Positions 8,899 through 15,825 of a stretch of DNA of 16,274 nucleotides are shown here, piece by piece. The notes below the pieces were generated by a model, which searched no databases, was not told where the DNA came from, and saw only the letters and a list, made by a program, of their open reading frames with translations. The position numbers and the translations under genes were made by a program. Numbering within the stretch: position 1 is the first letter of the stretch; each line of letters starts with the position of its first letter. Source of the DNA: JBAZBO01 sp041671425 (GTDB lineage Bacteria > Patescibacteriota > WWE3 > UBA101185 > UBA10185); contig JBAZBO010000012.1 in NCBI GenBank assembly GCA_041671425.1, forward strand, positions 1-16,274, given 5' to 3'.

Positions 8899-8920
8899 GA
8901 TCGATACCATACAGTAGAAT
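8891..8920 (+). promoter_or_regulatory. candidate promoter for the zinc-ribbon/rplY unit
   Basis: TTGACT (8891-8896) and TAGAAT (8915-8920) are separated by 18 bases, each one or two mismatches from consensus. The -35 overlaps the last codons and stop of mutS. Transcription would begin near 8927, giving a leader of about 23-26 bases with a weak AAGG at 8945-8948 before the ATG at 8953. This is the best-formed -35/-10 pair in the window. Confidence 0.55.
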
Positions 8921-8949
8921 GACGAACGTTTAGCTAACCTTTGTAAGGT

Positions 8950-9330
8950 ATGATGGAAACAAAGCAGATAAGGGAAAGTCTATCTAGGGTTGTGTGCTAC
9001 AAGTGTGGTAAACCCTTAGAGAACTCTCGTTTCTCCACCATAACCTCTGCCCCTGTTGCACTGGTAGCACATGTAGTGTGCTCCGAGTGTCACGCACAAA
9101 GCATAGTTACGCTGACAACCATGGGCGCTGGGTCCGTGCCTTTGGTATCAGACCTTCGCGGGTATGAGTTAAAGAAGTTTATTGGGCTCAGGAGTGTCAC
9201 ATATGACGAGATACTAGATCTTCATGTGGCGCTGAAAAAAGAATCGATATGGAACTTATTGCAGAAAAAAGAGAAATCCTTGGAAAAGGATCAAAAAAAC
9301 TTAGAGCGCAAAGAAAAATCCCAGCAGTGA
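8950..9330 (+). CDS. small zinc-ribbon protein of unknown function
   Basis: I cannot name this 126-residue protein. Four cysteines in two knuckles (C16-YK-C19 and C44-SE-C47) are set to bind one zinc ion, as in a zinc ribbon. The middle part ends in SVTYDEILDLHVAL, which resembles a conserved acidic DEhhDLH segment I recall from uncharacterised Patescibacteria proteins (recollection, not a search). The last 26 or so residues are almost all charged (repeated KKE/KDQK) and are encoded by the same bases as the L25 N-terminus in another frame. There is no signal peptide or membrane segment, so it is probably cytoplasmic. Two ATGs are adjacent (8950, 8953); the weak AAGG favours the second. A link to nucleic acids or ribosomes is suggested only by the zinc ribbon and by rplY downstream. 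Confidence 0.75.
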   Translation: MMETKQIRESLSRVVCYKCGKPLENSRFSTITSAPVALVAHVVCSECHAQSIVTLTTMGAGSVPLVSDLRGYELKKFIGLRSVTYDEILDLHVALKKESIWNLLQKKEKSLEKDQKNLERKEKSQQ

Positions 9331-9950
9331 TGTTTGCTAAAGATATTGATTCGGTTCCCATAACCTTGGGTGCCCATGATTTTGAAAAGGTGTTTTCTGA
9401 GGCTGGGGAGACTTCCCTTATAGATTTGAAAATAGATGGAAAGAAAGAAAGCGTCTTGGTGAGGGAAGTTCAGTACCATCCGGTATCCGACCAAGTTATA
9501 CATATCTCCTTCTTTAAAGTAGACCTGAAAGAAAAAATCAGCGCTGAGATTCCAGTTGAAATAGTTGGTGAGCAGAGTAATGAGCTTGTGAAAAGTGGAG
9601 AAGCTTTGGTTCTTACACTACTCAACGAGATTACAGTTGAGGCCCTACCTATGGATTTGCCTTCCGAATTCACGGTTGATATATCAAATATAACTGAAAT
9701 TGGTACGGGAGTTACTGTTGGCCAACTTTCTTATGATAGATCCAAAGTTGAAATAATGGGTCTTGAAGCGGATGAAATGGTAGTCAGGCTTGATGTGGCT
9801 GAGATGGCAGAAGTAGAAGAGCCTGAAGTAAGCGAAGAGGAGCTTGTGGAGGGTATAGAAGCTACCAAAGAAACAGCTGCTGAAGAAGGCGAAGAGGGTG
9901 CTGAAGGTTCCGACAGCTCCTCTAAAGAATCTAAGAAAGACCAGGAATAG
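9249..9950 (+). CDS. rplY: 50S ribosomal protein L25 (CTC/TL5 type)
   Basis: L25 binds 5S rRNA in the large ribosomal subunit. The 233-residue length is that of the long CTC/TL5 form, not the roughly 94-residue E. coli form. The N-terminal rRNA-binding domain starts ELIAEKREILGKGSKKLRAQ and continues KIPAVMFA, the typical L25 beginning, so the ATG at 9249 is right. The second, beta-rich domain covers about 96-185 and includes EITVEALPMDLPSEFTVDIS. From about residue 186 the protein ends in a long acidic Glu/Ser tail. The start lies inside the zinc-ribbon gene, 82 bases before that gene's stop and in a different frame, with no clear Shine-Dalgarno, so initiation may depend on translation of the upstream gene. 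It ends 3 bases from the convergent valS stop. Confidence 0.95.
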   Translation: MELIAEKREILGKGSKKLRAQRKIPAVMFAKDIDSVPITLGAHDFEKVFSEAGETSLIDLKIDGKKESVLVREVQYHPVSDQVIHISFFKVDLKEKISAEIPVEIVGEQSNELVKSGEALVLTLLNEITVEALPMDLPSEFTVDISNITEIGTGVTVGQLSYDRSKVEIMGLEADEMVVRLDVAEMAEVEEPEVSEEELVEGIEATKETAAEEGEEGAEGSDSSSKESKKDQE

Positions 9951-9953
9951 AAC

Positions 9954-12182
9954 CTATTTTTCTACCGGCCAGGGGGAGTTCATCAACAACCCTTTTTTAT
10001 TTTCGGTCATAATCCCCCAAATCTCTTCAGTAATAAAAGGCATGAAGGGGTGGAGAAGTTTTAGGCAGGTGGTATACACATGTATAAGCGTGCTCAGAGC
10101 TACATCTTTATCTTCTCTGTTCTTCACCTTTTCTATGTATAGGTCAGCAACCTCGTGCCACATGAATTGATATATCACCTCGCCAGCATCTGCAAACCTG
10201 TACTTCTCAAGATTTTCGTCCACTGCCTTTATGGTAAGACTCAGCTTTTCCAGTATCTCTTTATCCTCAGGTTTCAGATCAAGCTTAGCACTCTCAAATT
10301 GAGGAACATCCCCCTCGTACCTCTCTTTCATCATTAAGATAAATCTACCCATGTTCCAGATCTTATTCGCAAAGTTCCTGTAACCCAGGATCTTGTCTTG
10401 TGGGAAGGTGAAATCCCTGCCATTGGCAGTTCCGGATATAAGCCCCATCCTTAAGGTATCTACCCCGTATTCTTCAATATATTTTTCTGGGTCTATCACA
10501 TTGCCAAGACTCTTGCTCATCTTCTTACCGTCCAGAGCTCTGACCAGGCCGTGTAGATAGACGTTCTTGAAAGGAGGTTTGCCGGTGAGGTAGATGCCAA
10601 ACATGATCATCCTGGATACCCAAGGTCTTATTATCTCCCAGCCAGTTTCCAGAACACTTGTCGGATAAAAATACTTGAAATCCTCGGAATTGGGATACCC
10701 AAGAGTTATTAATGGCCATTGACCACTACTAAACCAAGTATCAAAAGTATCCGTCTCTTGAAGGAAATCCTCACCAGGGGATTCACGGGAAATGACGTAT
10801 TTGGCATCTTTAGGTGCCATAAGACTCTGCAGACCTTTTTTGATCTCATCTAGTCCAGAGGTAGCCAAAAGCTCAGACACCAGACCTGTTTTTACAATTC
10901 CCGATTTATCTAGGAAAGTAACCTTCAGGCTCGGATTGTCTTCCACACTGTACCAGGCAGGTATTCTTATGCCCCACACAGTCTGGCGTGATATTGGCCA
11001 GTCATGCATTTCCTCCATCCATCTTCTGTAGGTAATCTCTCGCCATTTTGGAAATATCTTTACTTCTCCCTTTTCCACCACTTCTTTGGCTGGTTTTTTC
11101 AGGGATTCTACCTTTATAAACCAGTTGGGCAGAATAGTAGGTTCAATATCATGGCCTTTTTTATAGCAGACCGATACCGCGTGTTCATACTCTTCGTCTA
11201 CCTTTACGAGAAGACCTTTGTTCTTAAGGTCCTCCACTACGACCTTTCTGGCTTCAGAAACTTTCATTCCTGCATAAGGTCCTGCTATATTGGTAAGTTT
11301 ACCGTCCAGACCAATAACCTGCTTTATCTCTAGGTTGTGCCTTTTACCTGCTTCATAGTCATTCTTATCATGAGCAGGAGTCACCTTTACTACGCCCGTA
11401 CCAAATTGTGGGTCTACGTAAGCATCACCTATAACTTTCAGTTTAAAGTTGCCTATGAGACCTTCGACTTCTATCTCCTTGCCAATATATTCTTTGTACC
11501 TGCTGTCATCTGGATGTACCGCAATAGCGGTATCACCAAATTTAGTTTCTGGGCGTACCGTGGCTAGGACGAACGGCCCGTATTTTATGTAATACAAGGG
11601 ATCTTTTCTTGTAACATGTCTTACTTCCAGATCAGCGAATGTCGTCCCACAGTGTGGGCAGTAGTTGACCATATAGTCATCCCTGTATACCAACCCTTCA
11701 GATTCCATTCGTGAGAAAGTGTTATTTACTATCTCCAGTGCTTTGTCATCCAGGGTAAAGGTATATCTGCTCCAATCTACGCTTGCTCCCATCCTTTTTA
11801 TTTGATTTTCTATAAGACCTCGGTTTTCCTTTACGAAATCCCAGATCTTCTTGTATAAAGTTTCCCTATCAAAATCCAATCTGGATTTACCCTGTTGTCT
11901 TAGTTCACGTTCAAAGGTGGTCTGAGTCTCAAATCCCGCGTGGTCTGTTCCGGGAACCCATAGGACCTCGTATCCCTTCATTCTCTTCCACCTTATCAAA
12001 AGATCCTCAATGGCAATCATAAGTACATTACCCGTGTGCATTTTTCCAGAAGCATTTGGAGGAGGTAAGATTATTGTGTAAGGTTCTTTTGTTTTATCAA
12101 TATTTGCCTTGAGTTTTCCATTCTCCGCCCAGCTCGATAGGATCCTATCTTCTACTTCTTTGTGGTTATATGTTTTTTCCAT
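9954..12182 (-). CDS. valS: valyl-tRNA synthetase, short form
   Basis: This class I synthetase charges tRNA-Val. The catalytic domain has the HIGH-type motif in PPPNASGKMHTGN (H49-T-G-N52, where most ValRS have HMGH), then GTDHAGFETQ, the ValRS-typical RMGASVDWSRYTFTLD, and KMSKS at 554-558. A CPHCG pair lies at 175-178. The CP1 editing domain is present, with LATVRPETKFGDTAIAVHPD and GTGVVKVTPAHDKNDY, so cleavage of mischarged Thr-tRNA-Val is plausibly kept. At 742 residues it is well short of the roughly 880-950 usual for bacteria. It stops just after the anticodon-binding helices (LLHPFMPFITEEIW), with no C-terminal coiled-coil arm. The ATG at 12180-12182 is preceded by an AAGGGA five bases upstream. 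It is divergent from proS. Confidence 0.95.
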   Translation of the reverse strand: MEKTYNHKEVEDRILSSWAENGKLKANIDKTKEPYTIILPPPNASGKMHTGNVLMIAIEDLLIRWKRMKGYEVLWVPGTDHAGFETQTTFERELRQQGKSRLDFDRETLYKKIWDFVKENRGLIENQIKRMGASVDWSRYTFTLDDKALEIVNNTFSRMESEGLVYRDDYMVNYCPHCGTTFADLEVRHVTRKDPLYYIKYGPFVLATVRPETKFGDTAIAVHPDDSRYKEYIGKEIEVEGLIGNFKLKVIGDAYVDPQFGTGVVKVTPAHDKNDYEAGKRHNLEIKQVIGLDGKLTNIAGPYAGMKVSEARKVVVEDLKNKGLLVKVDEEYEHAVSVCYKKGHDIEPTILPNWFIKVESLKKPAKEVVEKGEVKIFPKWREITYRRWMEEMHDWPISRQTVWGIRIPAWYSVEDNPSLKVTFLDKSGIVKTGLVSELLATSGLDEIKKGLQSLMAPKDAKYVISRESPGEDFLQETDTFDTWFSSGQWPLITLGYPNSEDFKYFYPTSVLETGWEIIRPWVSRMIMFGIYLTGKPPFKNVYLHGLVRALDGKKMSKSLGNVIDPEKYIEEYGVDTLRMGLISGTANGRDFTFPQDKILGYRNFANKIWNMGRFILMMKERYEGDVPQFESAKLDLKPEDKEILEKLSLTIKAVDENLEKYRFADAGEVIYQFMWHEVADLYIEKVKNREDKDVALSTLIHVYTTCLKLLHPFMPFITEEIWGIMTENKKGLLMNSPWPVEK

Positions 12183-12187
12183 TTAAT

Positions 12188-12193
12188 TCCCTT
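12188..12193 (-). promoter_or_regulatory. ribosome binding site of valS
   Basis: AAGGGA on the minus strand, 5 bases from the ATG, is one of the few Shine-Dalgarno-like sites in this window. A TATATT (12209-12204) about 21 bases upstream of the ATG could be its -10, leaving a leader of roughly 14 bases that includes this site. Confidence 0.5.
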
Positions 12194-12234
12194 GATTTTT
12201 GATAATATAGCCCAAGAATACCCAAAAGAAAAGG

Positions 12235-12263
12235 TTAAACCTTGGTGTTCGATGTTATATACT
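12235..12263 (+). promoter_or_regulatory. candidate promoter of proS, apparently leaderless
   Basis: TATACT (12258-12263) ends 6 bases before the ATG at 12270, so transcription would begin at the ATG itself. A weak -35, TTAAAC (12235-12240), lies 17 bases upstream. No ribosome binding site is visible. The element lies within the 87-base spacer shared with the divergent valS. Confidence 0.45.
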
Positions 12264-12269
12264 AACAAT

Positions 12270-13520
12270 ATGCTCTATTCTAAGCTTTTAGGCAAAACCA
12301 GGAAAGAACTTCCCCGAGACGAAGTAAGTTTGAATGCTCAGCTTTTAATAAGAGGGGGGTTCATCCAGAAAGAGATGGCTGGAGTCTATGCCTTTATGCC
12401 CCTGGGTAAGAGAGTTCTTGATAAGGTTACTCAGGTTATCAGAGAAGAGATGGAAGCGATTGGCGGACAGGAGATACACCTTGGTGCATTACAGAACCCT
12501 GAAGTTTGGAAGAAAACCGGTAGGTGGGACGATTCTGTTATAGACGTGTGGTTTAAGACAATGTTGAACAGCGGCTCAGAGCTTGGACTTGGCACCACGC
12601 ATGAGGAGCCCTTGGCGAACATAATGCGATCATATATTTCTTCATATAAAGATCTACCGCTATACGCTTTTCAATTCCAGACCAAATTTAGAAATGAGGC
12701 TAGGGCAAAAAGCGGCCTGTTAAGAACCAGAGAATTCATAATGAAGGATCTGTACTCCTTCAATGCTACTCAGGAGGATCTGGACGTTTTTTACGAAGGA
12801 GCAAAAGAGGCCTACTACAAGATCTTCAAAAGACTTGGTTTGGGAGATAGGACTTATCTGACTTTTGCCAGTGGTGGTGCCTTCTCCAAATACTCTCATG
12901 AGTTTCAGACGGTATGCGATTCCGGAGAGGACACAATATATCTTAGTAGAGAAAAGGGTATTGCGGTAAACAAAGAGGTTTACAACGATGAGGTGTTGGC
13001 TGAACTTGGTTTAGCAAAGGCAGATATGGAGGAAGTGTCTGCAATTGAGGTTGGTAATATCTTCAAACTTGGAACTAAATATTCTGAGCCTTTGGAGTTG
13101 TTCTATGCCGATCCGGAAGGTAAGAGGAAACCAGTCATAATGGGCAGCTACGGTATAGCCCCTTCGAGATCCATGGGTACTATTGTGGAGACTTCCCATG
13201 ATGAGAAGGGGATCATATGGCCAAAAGCTGTTGCCCCTTATCAAGTGCATCTTATTGGTGTGAACATGGAGAATGAGGGTGTGAGAAAAGAAGCCTTTGA
13301 GCTTTATGAAAAATTCCTATCAAATGATGTGGAGATCCTTTTTGACGACCGTGCCGAGGTCAGAGCGGGGGAGAAGTTTTCCGATGCAGACATAATCGGA
13401 ATCCCATATAGAGTGATCGTGTCTGAGAGATCCATGGATCCATATGAGGTTAAGGAAAGATCCAGTGATGAGACAAAGATGCTTGCGTTTGGGGATATTC
13501 TTGGTATGATCATTGGTTAA
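12270..13520 (+). CDS. proS: prolyl-tRNA synthetase lacking the INS editing domain
   Basis: This class II synthetase charges tRNA-Pro. Seen in order are the N-terminal catalytic segment (LLIRGGFIQKEMAGVYAFMP), the TTHEE motif at 109-113, motif 2 FRNEARAKSGLLRTREFIMK at about 140-159, EVGNIFKLGTKYSEPL at about 260-275, motif 3 around GSYGIAPSRSMG at 292-303, and a C-terminal anticodon-binding domain. At 416 residues it is far below the roughly 570 of typical bacterial ProRS. The 180 or so residue INS domain that deacylates Ala-tRNA-Pro in E. coli is replaced by about 35 residues before EVGNIF. I chose the ATG at 12270 because the family begins there and TATACT lies 6 bases upstream. An in-frame ATG at 12252 gives a near-repeat (MLYTNNMLY), and the frame is open further upstream into valS, which is unlikely to be translated. 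Confidence 0.93.
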   Translation: MLYSKLLGKTRKELPRDEVSLNAQLLIRGGFIQKEMAGVYAFMPLGKRVLDKVTQVIREEMEAIGGQEIHLGALQNPEVWKKTGRWDDSVIDVWFKTMLNSGSELGLGTTHEEPLANIMRSYISSYKDLPLYAFQFQTKFRNEARAKSGLLRTREFIMKDLYSFNATQEDLDVFYEGAKEAYYKIFKRLGLGDRTYLTFASGGAFSKYSHEFQTVCDSGEDTIYLSREKGIAVNKEVYNDEVLAELGLAKADMEEVSAIEVGNIFKLGTKYSEPLELFYADPEGKRKPVIMGSYGIAPSRSMGTIVETSHDEKGIIWPKAVAPYQVHLIGVNMENEGVRKEAFELYEKFLSNDVEILFDDRAEVRAGEKFSDADIIGIPYRVIVSERSMDPYEVKERSSDETKMLAFGDILGMIIG

Positions 13521-13523
13521 CCT

Positions 13524-13552
13524 TTGAGTTAATACCAATTTGATGAAATAAT
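13524..13552 (+). promoter_or_regulatory. candidate promoter of the secretion-gene unit
   Basis: TTGAGT (13524-13529) and AATAAT (13547-13552) are separated by 17 bases, with a TGA directly before the -10 (extended -10). Transcription would start near 13559, only about 7 bases before the ATG at 13566, and there is no Shine-Dalgarno site. It lies in the 45-base gap after proS. Confidence 0.45.
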
Positions 13553-13565
13553 AAGACAACTGCCT

Positions 13566-15824
13566 ATGCCTATACAGGACGTAAAAAAGACGAACGCCCA
13601 GCACGCGATCCCCCAAAACTTCATGGATGTGGAATTCAAGATAATCGGTAGCCTAACGATGAGGCAGTTTTTGTACTTGCTGGTTTTCTTTGGTACAGGC
13701 TATTTGGTATGGAGATTTGGAGTTTCCCCTCTTAGGTTAGTTGTTACTATAATCCTGGTGTTCATTGGTTTAGGTCTGGCGTTTGTGCCTTTGGAGGAGC
13801 GTGGACTTGATGAGTGGATAGTGAACTTTTTTAAGTCCATCTATTCTCCAAGTCAGAGGGTGTGGAGAAAAGAACCTGAAGTTCCCTCTGCCTTTACAGC
13901 CCAGAGCATGGACGTTGTTAATCAGGAGCTTATAACCCTTGCGCCAACCTCTAGTAGGAGAAAGCTTGAGGAGTACCTTCATAGCAGAGACACAGAAGAA
14001 GTGAAGCCAGATGTTTTGGATATTCCTGAGTCATATTACACTGAGAAGGCCAGAAGCGCTTTTGCTGCAGAAAGGTCAGCAGCTAGGCAAGTACACGACC
14101 AGGCAATGGCGGCTGCTCCGGCATCTCTACCGAGTATGTCCAGTGTTCCTGTTCAGCCTAATTTGAAGAACATCTCCTCTCAAGCTCCCATGTCTCCTGC
14201 TTTTGATCATGAACCTGAGGAGAAATCCGAAGTTCCTGTAAAAGAGACTATAACCACACCTGCCGTTACCACAACCCCGGTGGAACCGGACAAAAGACCA
14301 AAAAGACGAGTGCTTCCTCCAAGCAGACCCAGTGAGATTGCTCTTACGCCTCTCACACCGGACAGGCATTCCGGCAGAAGGTTTGTGGATCTTACCCCTG
14401 GTAAGGGGCACATAGTTTTGCCTATCAGAGGTGAGAAGACCATAAGAACGTCTGAGGAATTGGGTTCCGACGGAAATATCCAGGAAAAGACCGCCCAGCT
14501 TCAACAGTTATTAAGCCAGTTAAGAAGCAGCGCATCGAGGCCGACCAGGCAGACACTGGCTGAGTCTCAAATTGAGGTGAAAGATGAAACCAAGCCTCAA
14601 CGGTTTAAAGAAATAATTGAGTTGAAGAAAGAATTGAGGGAAGAAAAACCTCCTATCTCTTCTGCACCTGTGCTTCAGGTACCATCTGCTCCAGTTGAGG
14701 TGGCAGCCACCCCAGTGGCTCCTCCTCCAGCTCCAGTTACTCCTATGCCTATACCCAACACAGTTGTTAACATACCTGCTACTCAGATGGAGAGTGTGAC
14801 TTATGCTAAAGATGTAAATGCGGCATCCCCGTTGGAAATTCCCCAGACCGATATTCCCAATGTTATCTATGGTGTAGTCAAAGATTCCTCAGGCAGCACT
14901 TTATCCGATATTGTGTTGATCATAAAAGACGATGTTGGTTCTCCTGTAAGGGCTTTGAAGTCCAATTCTCTTGGACAGTTTTTCATATCTACACCGCTTT
15001 CTGATGGTAAATATACCGTGGAGATTGATAGTACAAAAAAGACTGGTCTTTCGTTTGATATAATTTCAGTACCACTTGAGGGGGGAGTCCTACTTCCGAT
15101 GGAGATAGTGGGTAAATATTCTACGCCAAAAGTAACTGCCACAACCCAAGAGCATCTCGATATTGAAGAGGTAAAGAATGATCTGGTTATTCTGAAGAAC
15201 GGTGGTGTTGCAGCGGTTCTGGAAACAACGGCTGTGAATTTCAACCTGCTGTCCGAGATAGAGCAGGACGCTATAATTGCGGCATTTTCCATGCTTCTTA
15301 ATTCCATAACGTTTCCGGTCCAAGTTGTTATAAGATCAAAGAGATTGGACATAACTAAATATTTGGAGAAGGTCAAAAGAGTGGAAGATAAACTGGAGGA
15401 TCCGCTGCTTAAGCACCATGCTGGGGCATACAGGAAATTTGTGCAAGAGATCATCAGGCAGAATGAGGTTTTGGATAAGAAGTTCTACGTGGTTGTCCCA
15501 TATGGGGGTGGCGTAATGGCGGGGTTTGGTTTCAGCCCGTTTTATTTTTCATTTAAGCTCTTTGGTGGAGGAAACAAAAAAAGTTCCAAAACTAGTGTTG
15601 ATAAAATACTGAAAAATGCCGTTATTGAGCTGATGCCAAAAGTTGATCATGTAGCTAAAGAATTCAATAGGATAGGTATTAAGGCTAAGCAAATGACTAC
15701 TCAGGAGTTGGTGGAGCTTTATTTTGATATCTATAACCCCAGTTCTGTGCACGGCCAAAGGATAAGGACAAATGTAGCGGATTACAGAACTGCAATAGTC
15801 AATCCGGCTATAGTTGAGGAATAA
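13566..15824 (+). CDS. PrgI-family / TraC-like fusion membrane protein of a type IV secretion-like system
   Basis: This 752-residue protein has four parts. (1) Residues 1-100 are PrgI-like: a short cytoplasmic start (NFMDVEFKIIGSLTMRQF), two transmembrane segments at about 35-50 and 56-76, then LDEWIVNFFKSIYSP. (2) A long disordered linker runs from about 105 to 425, rich in Ser, Pro, Ala and charged residues, with a proline-dense stretch near 375-405. (3) A beta-sandwich-like domain at about 429-517 (NVIYGVVKDSSGSTLSDIVL, then LGQFFISTPLSDGKYTV) resembles carboxypeptidase-regulatory/Cna-B-type repeats. (4) Residues 528-752 resemble the TraC-like proteins that accompany VirB4 (LVILKNGGVAAVLETTAVNF, then EQDAIIAAFSMLLNSITFPV). 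These parts are often separate genes. The next gene, one base after the stop, is virB4, so an inner-membrane role in the same machine is likely. No ATPase motif is seen. Confidence 0.75.
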   Translation: MPIQDVKKTNAQHAIPQNFMDVEFKIIGSLTMRQFLYLLVFFGTGYLVWRFGVSPLRLVVTIILVFIGLGLAFVPLEERGLDEWIVNFFKSIYSPSQRVWRKEPEVPSAFTAQSMDVVNQELITLAPTSSRRKLEEYLHSRDTEEVKPDVLDIPESYYTEKARSAFAAERSAARQVHDQAMAAAPASLPSMSSVPVQPNLKNISSQAPMSPAFDHEPEEKSEVPVKETITTPAVTTTPVEPDKRPKRRVLPPSRPSEIALTPLTPDRHSGRRFVDLTPGKGHIVLPIRGEKTIRTSEELGSDGNIQEKTAQLQQLLSQLRSSASRPTRQTLAESQIEVKDETKPQRFKEIIELKKELREEKPPISSAPVLQVPSAPVEVAATPVAPPPAPVTPMPIPNTVVNIPATQMESVTYAKDVNAASPLEIPQTDIPNVIYGVVKDSSGSTLSDIVLIIKDDVGSPVRALKSNSLGQFFISTPLSDGKYTVEIDSTKKTGLSFDIISVPLEGGVLLPMEIVGKYSTPKVTATTQEHLDIEEVKNDLVILKNGGVAAVLETTAVNFNLLSEIEQDAIIAAFSMLLNSITFPVQVVIRSKRLDITKYLEKVKRVEDKLEDPLLKHHAGAYRKFVQEIIRQNEVLDKKFYVVVPYGGGVMAGFGFSPFYFSFKLFGGGNKKSSKTSVDKILKNAVIELMPKVDHVAKEFNRIGIKAKQMTTQELVELYFDIYNPSSVHGQRIRTNVADYRTAIVNPAIVEE
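15816..15820 (+). promoter_or_regulatory. ribosome binding site of virB4
   Basis: GAGGA, 5 bases before the ATG at 15826, lies within the last codons of the preceding gene. It is a good Shine-Dalgarno match and supports this start and translation from the same transcript. Confidence 0.6.
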
Positions 15825-15825
15825 T

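Noticed and set aside
12162..12269. Longer ProRS N-terminus, starting inside valS or at the ATG at 12252
   Set aside because: The added residues do not match the family, would overlap the divergent valS start, and lie over the candidate promoter.
13563..14756. A 13-base string, CCTATGCCTATAC, at the start of the fusion gene and again near 14743
   Set aside because: It encodes MPI in both places within a proline-rich protein; a single short match most likely due to composition.
14867..15454. 195-residue open frame on the minus strand inside the secretion fusion gene
   Set aside because: It is serine-rich with no recognisable domain and lies opposite a well-supported coding frame; a shadow.
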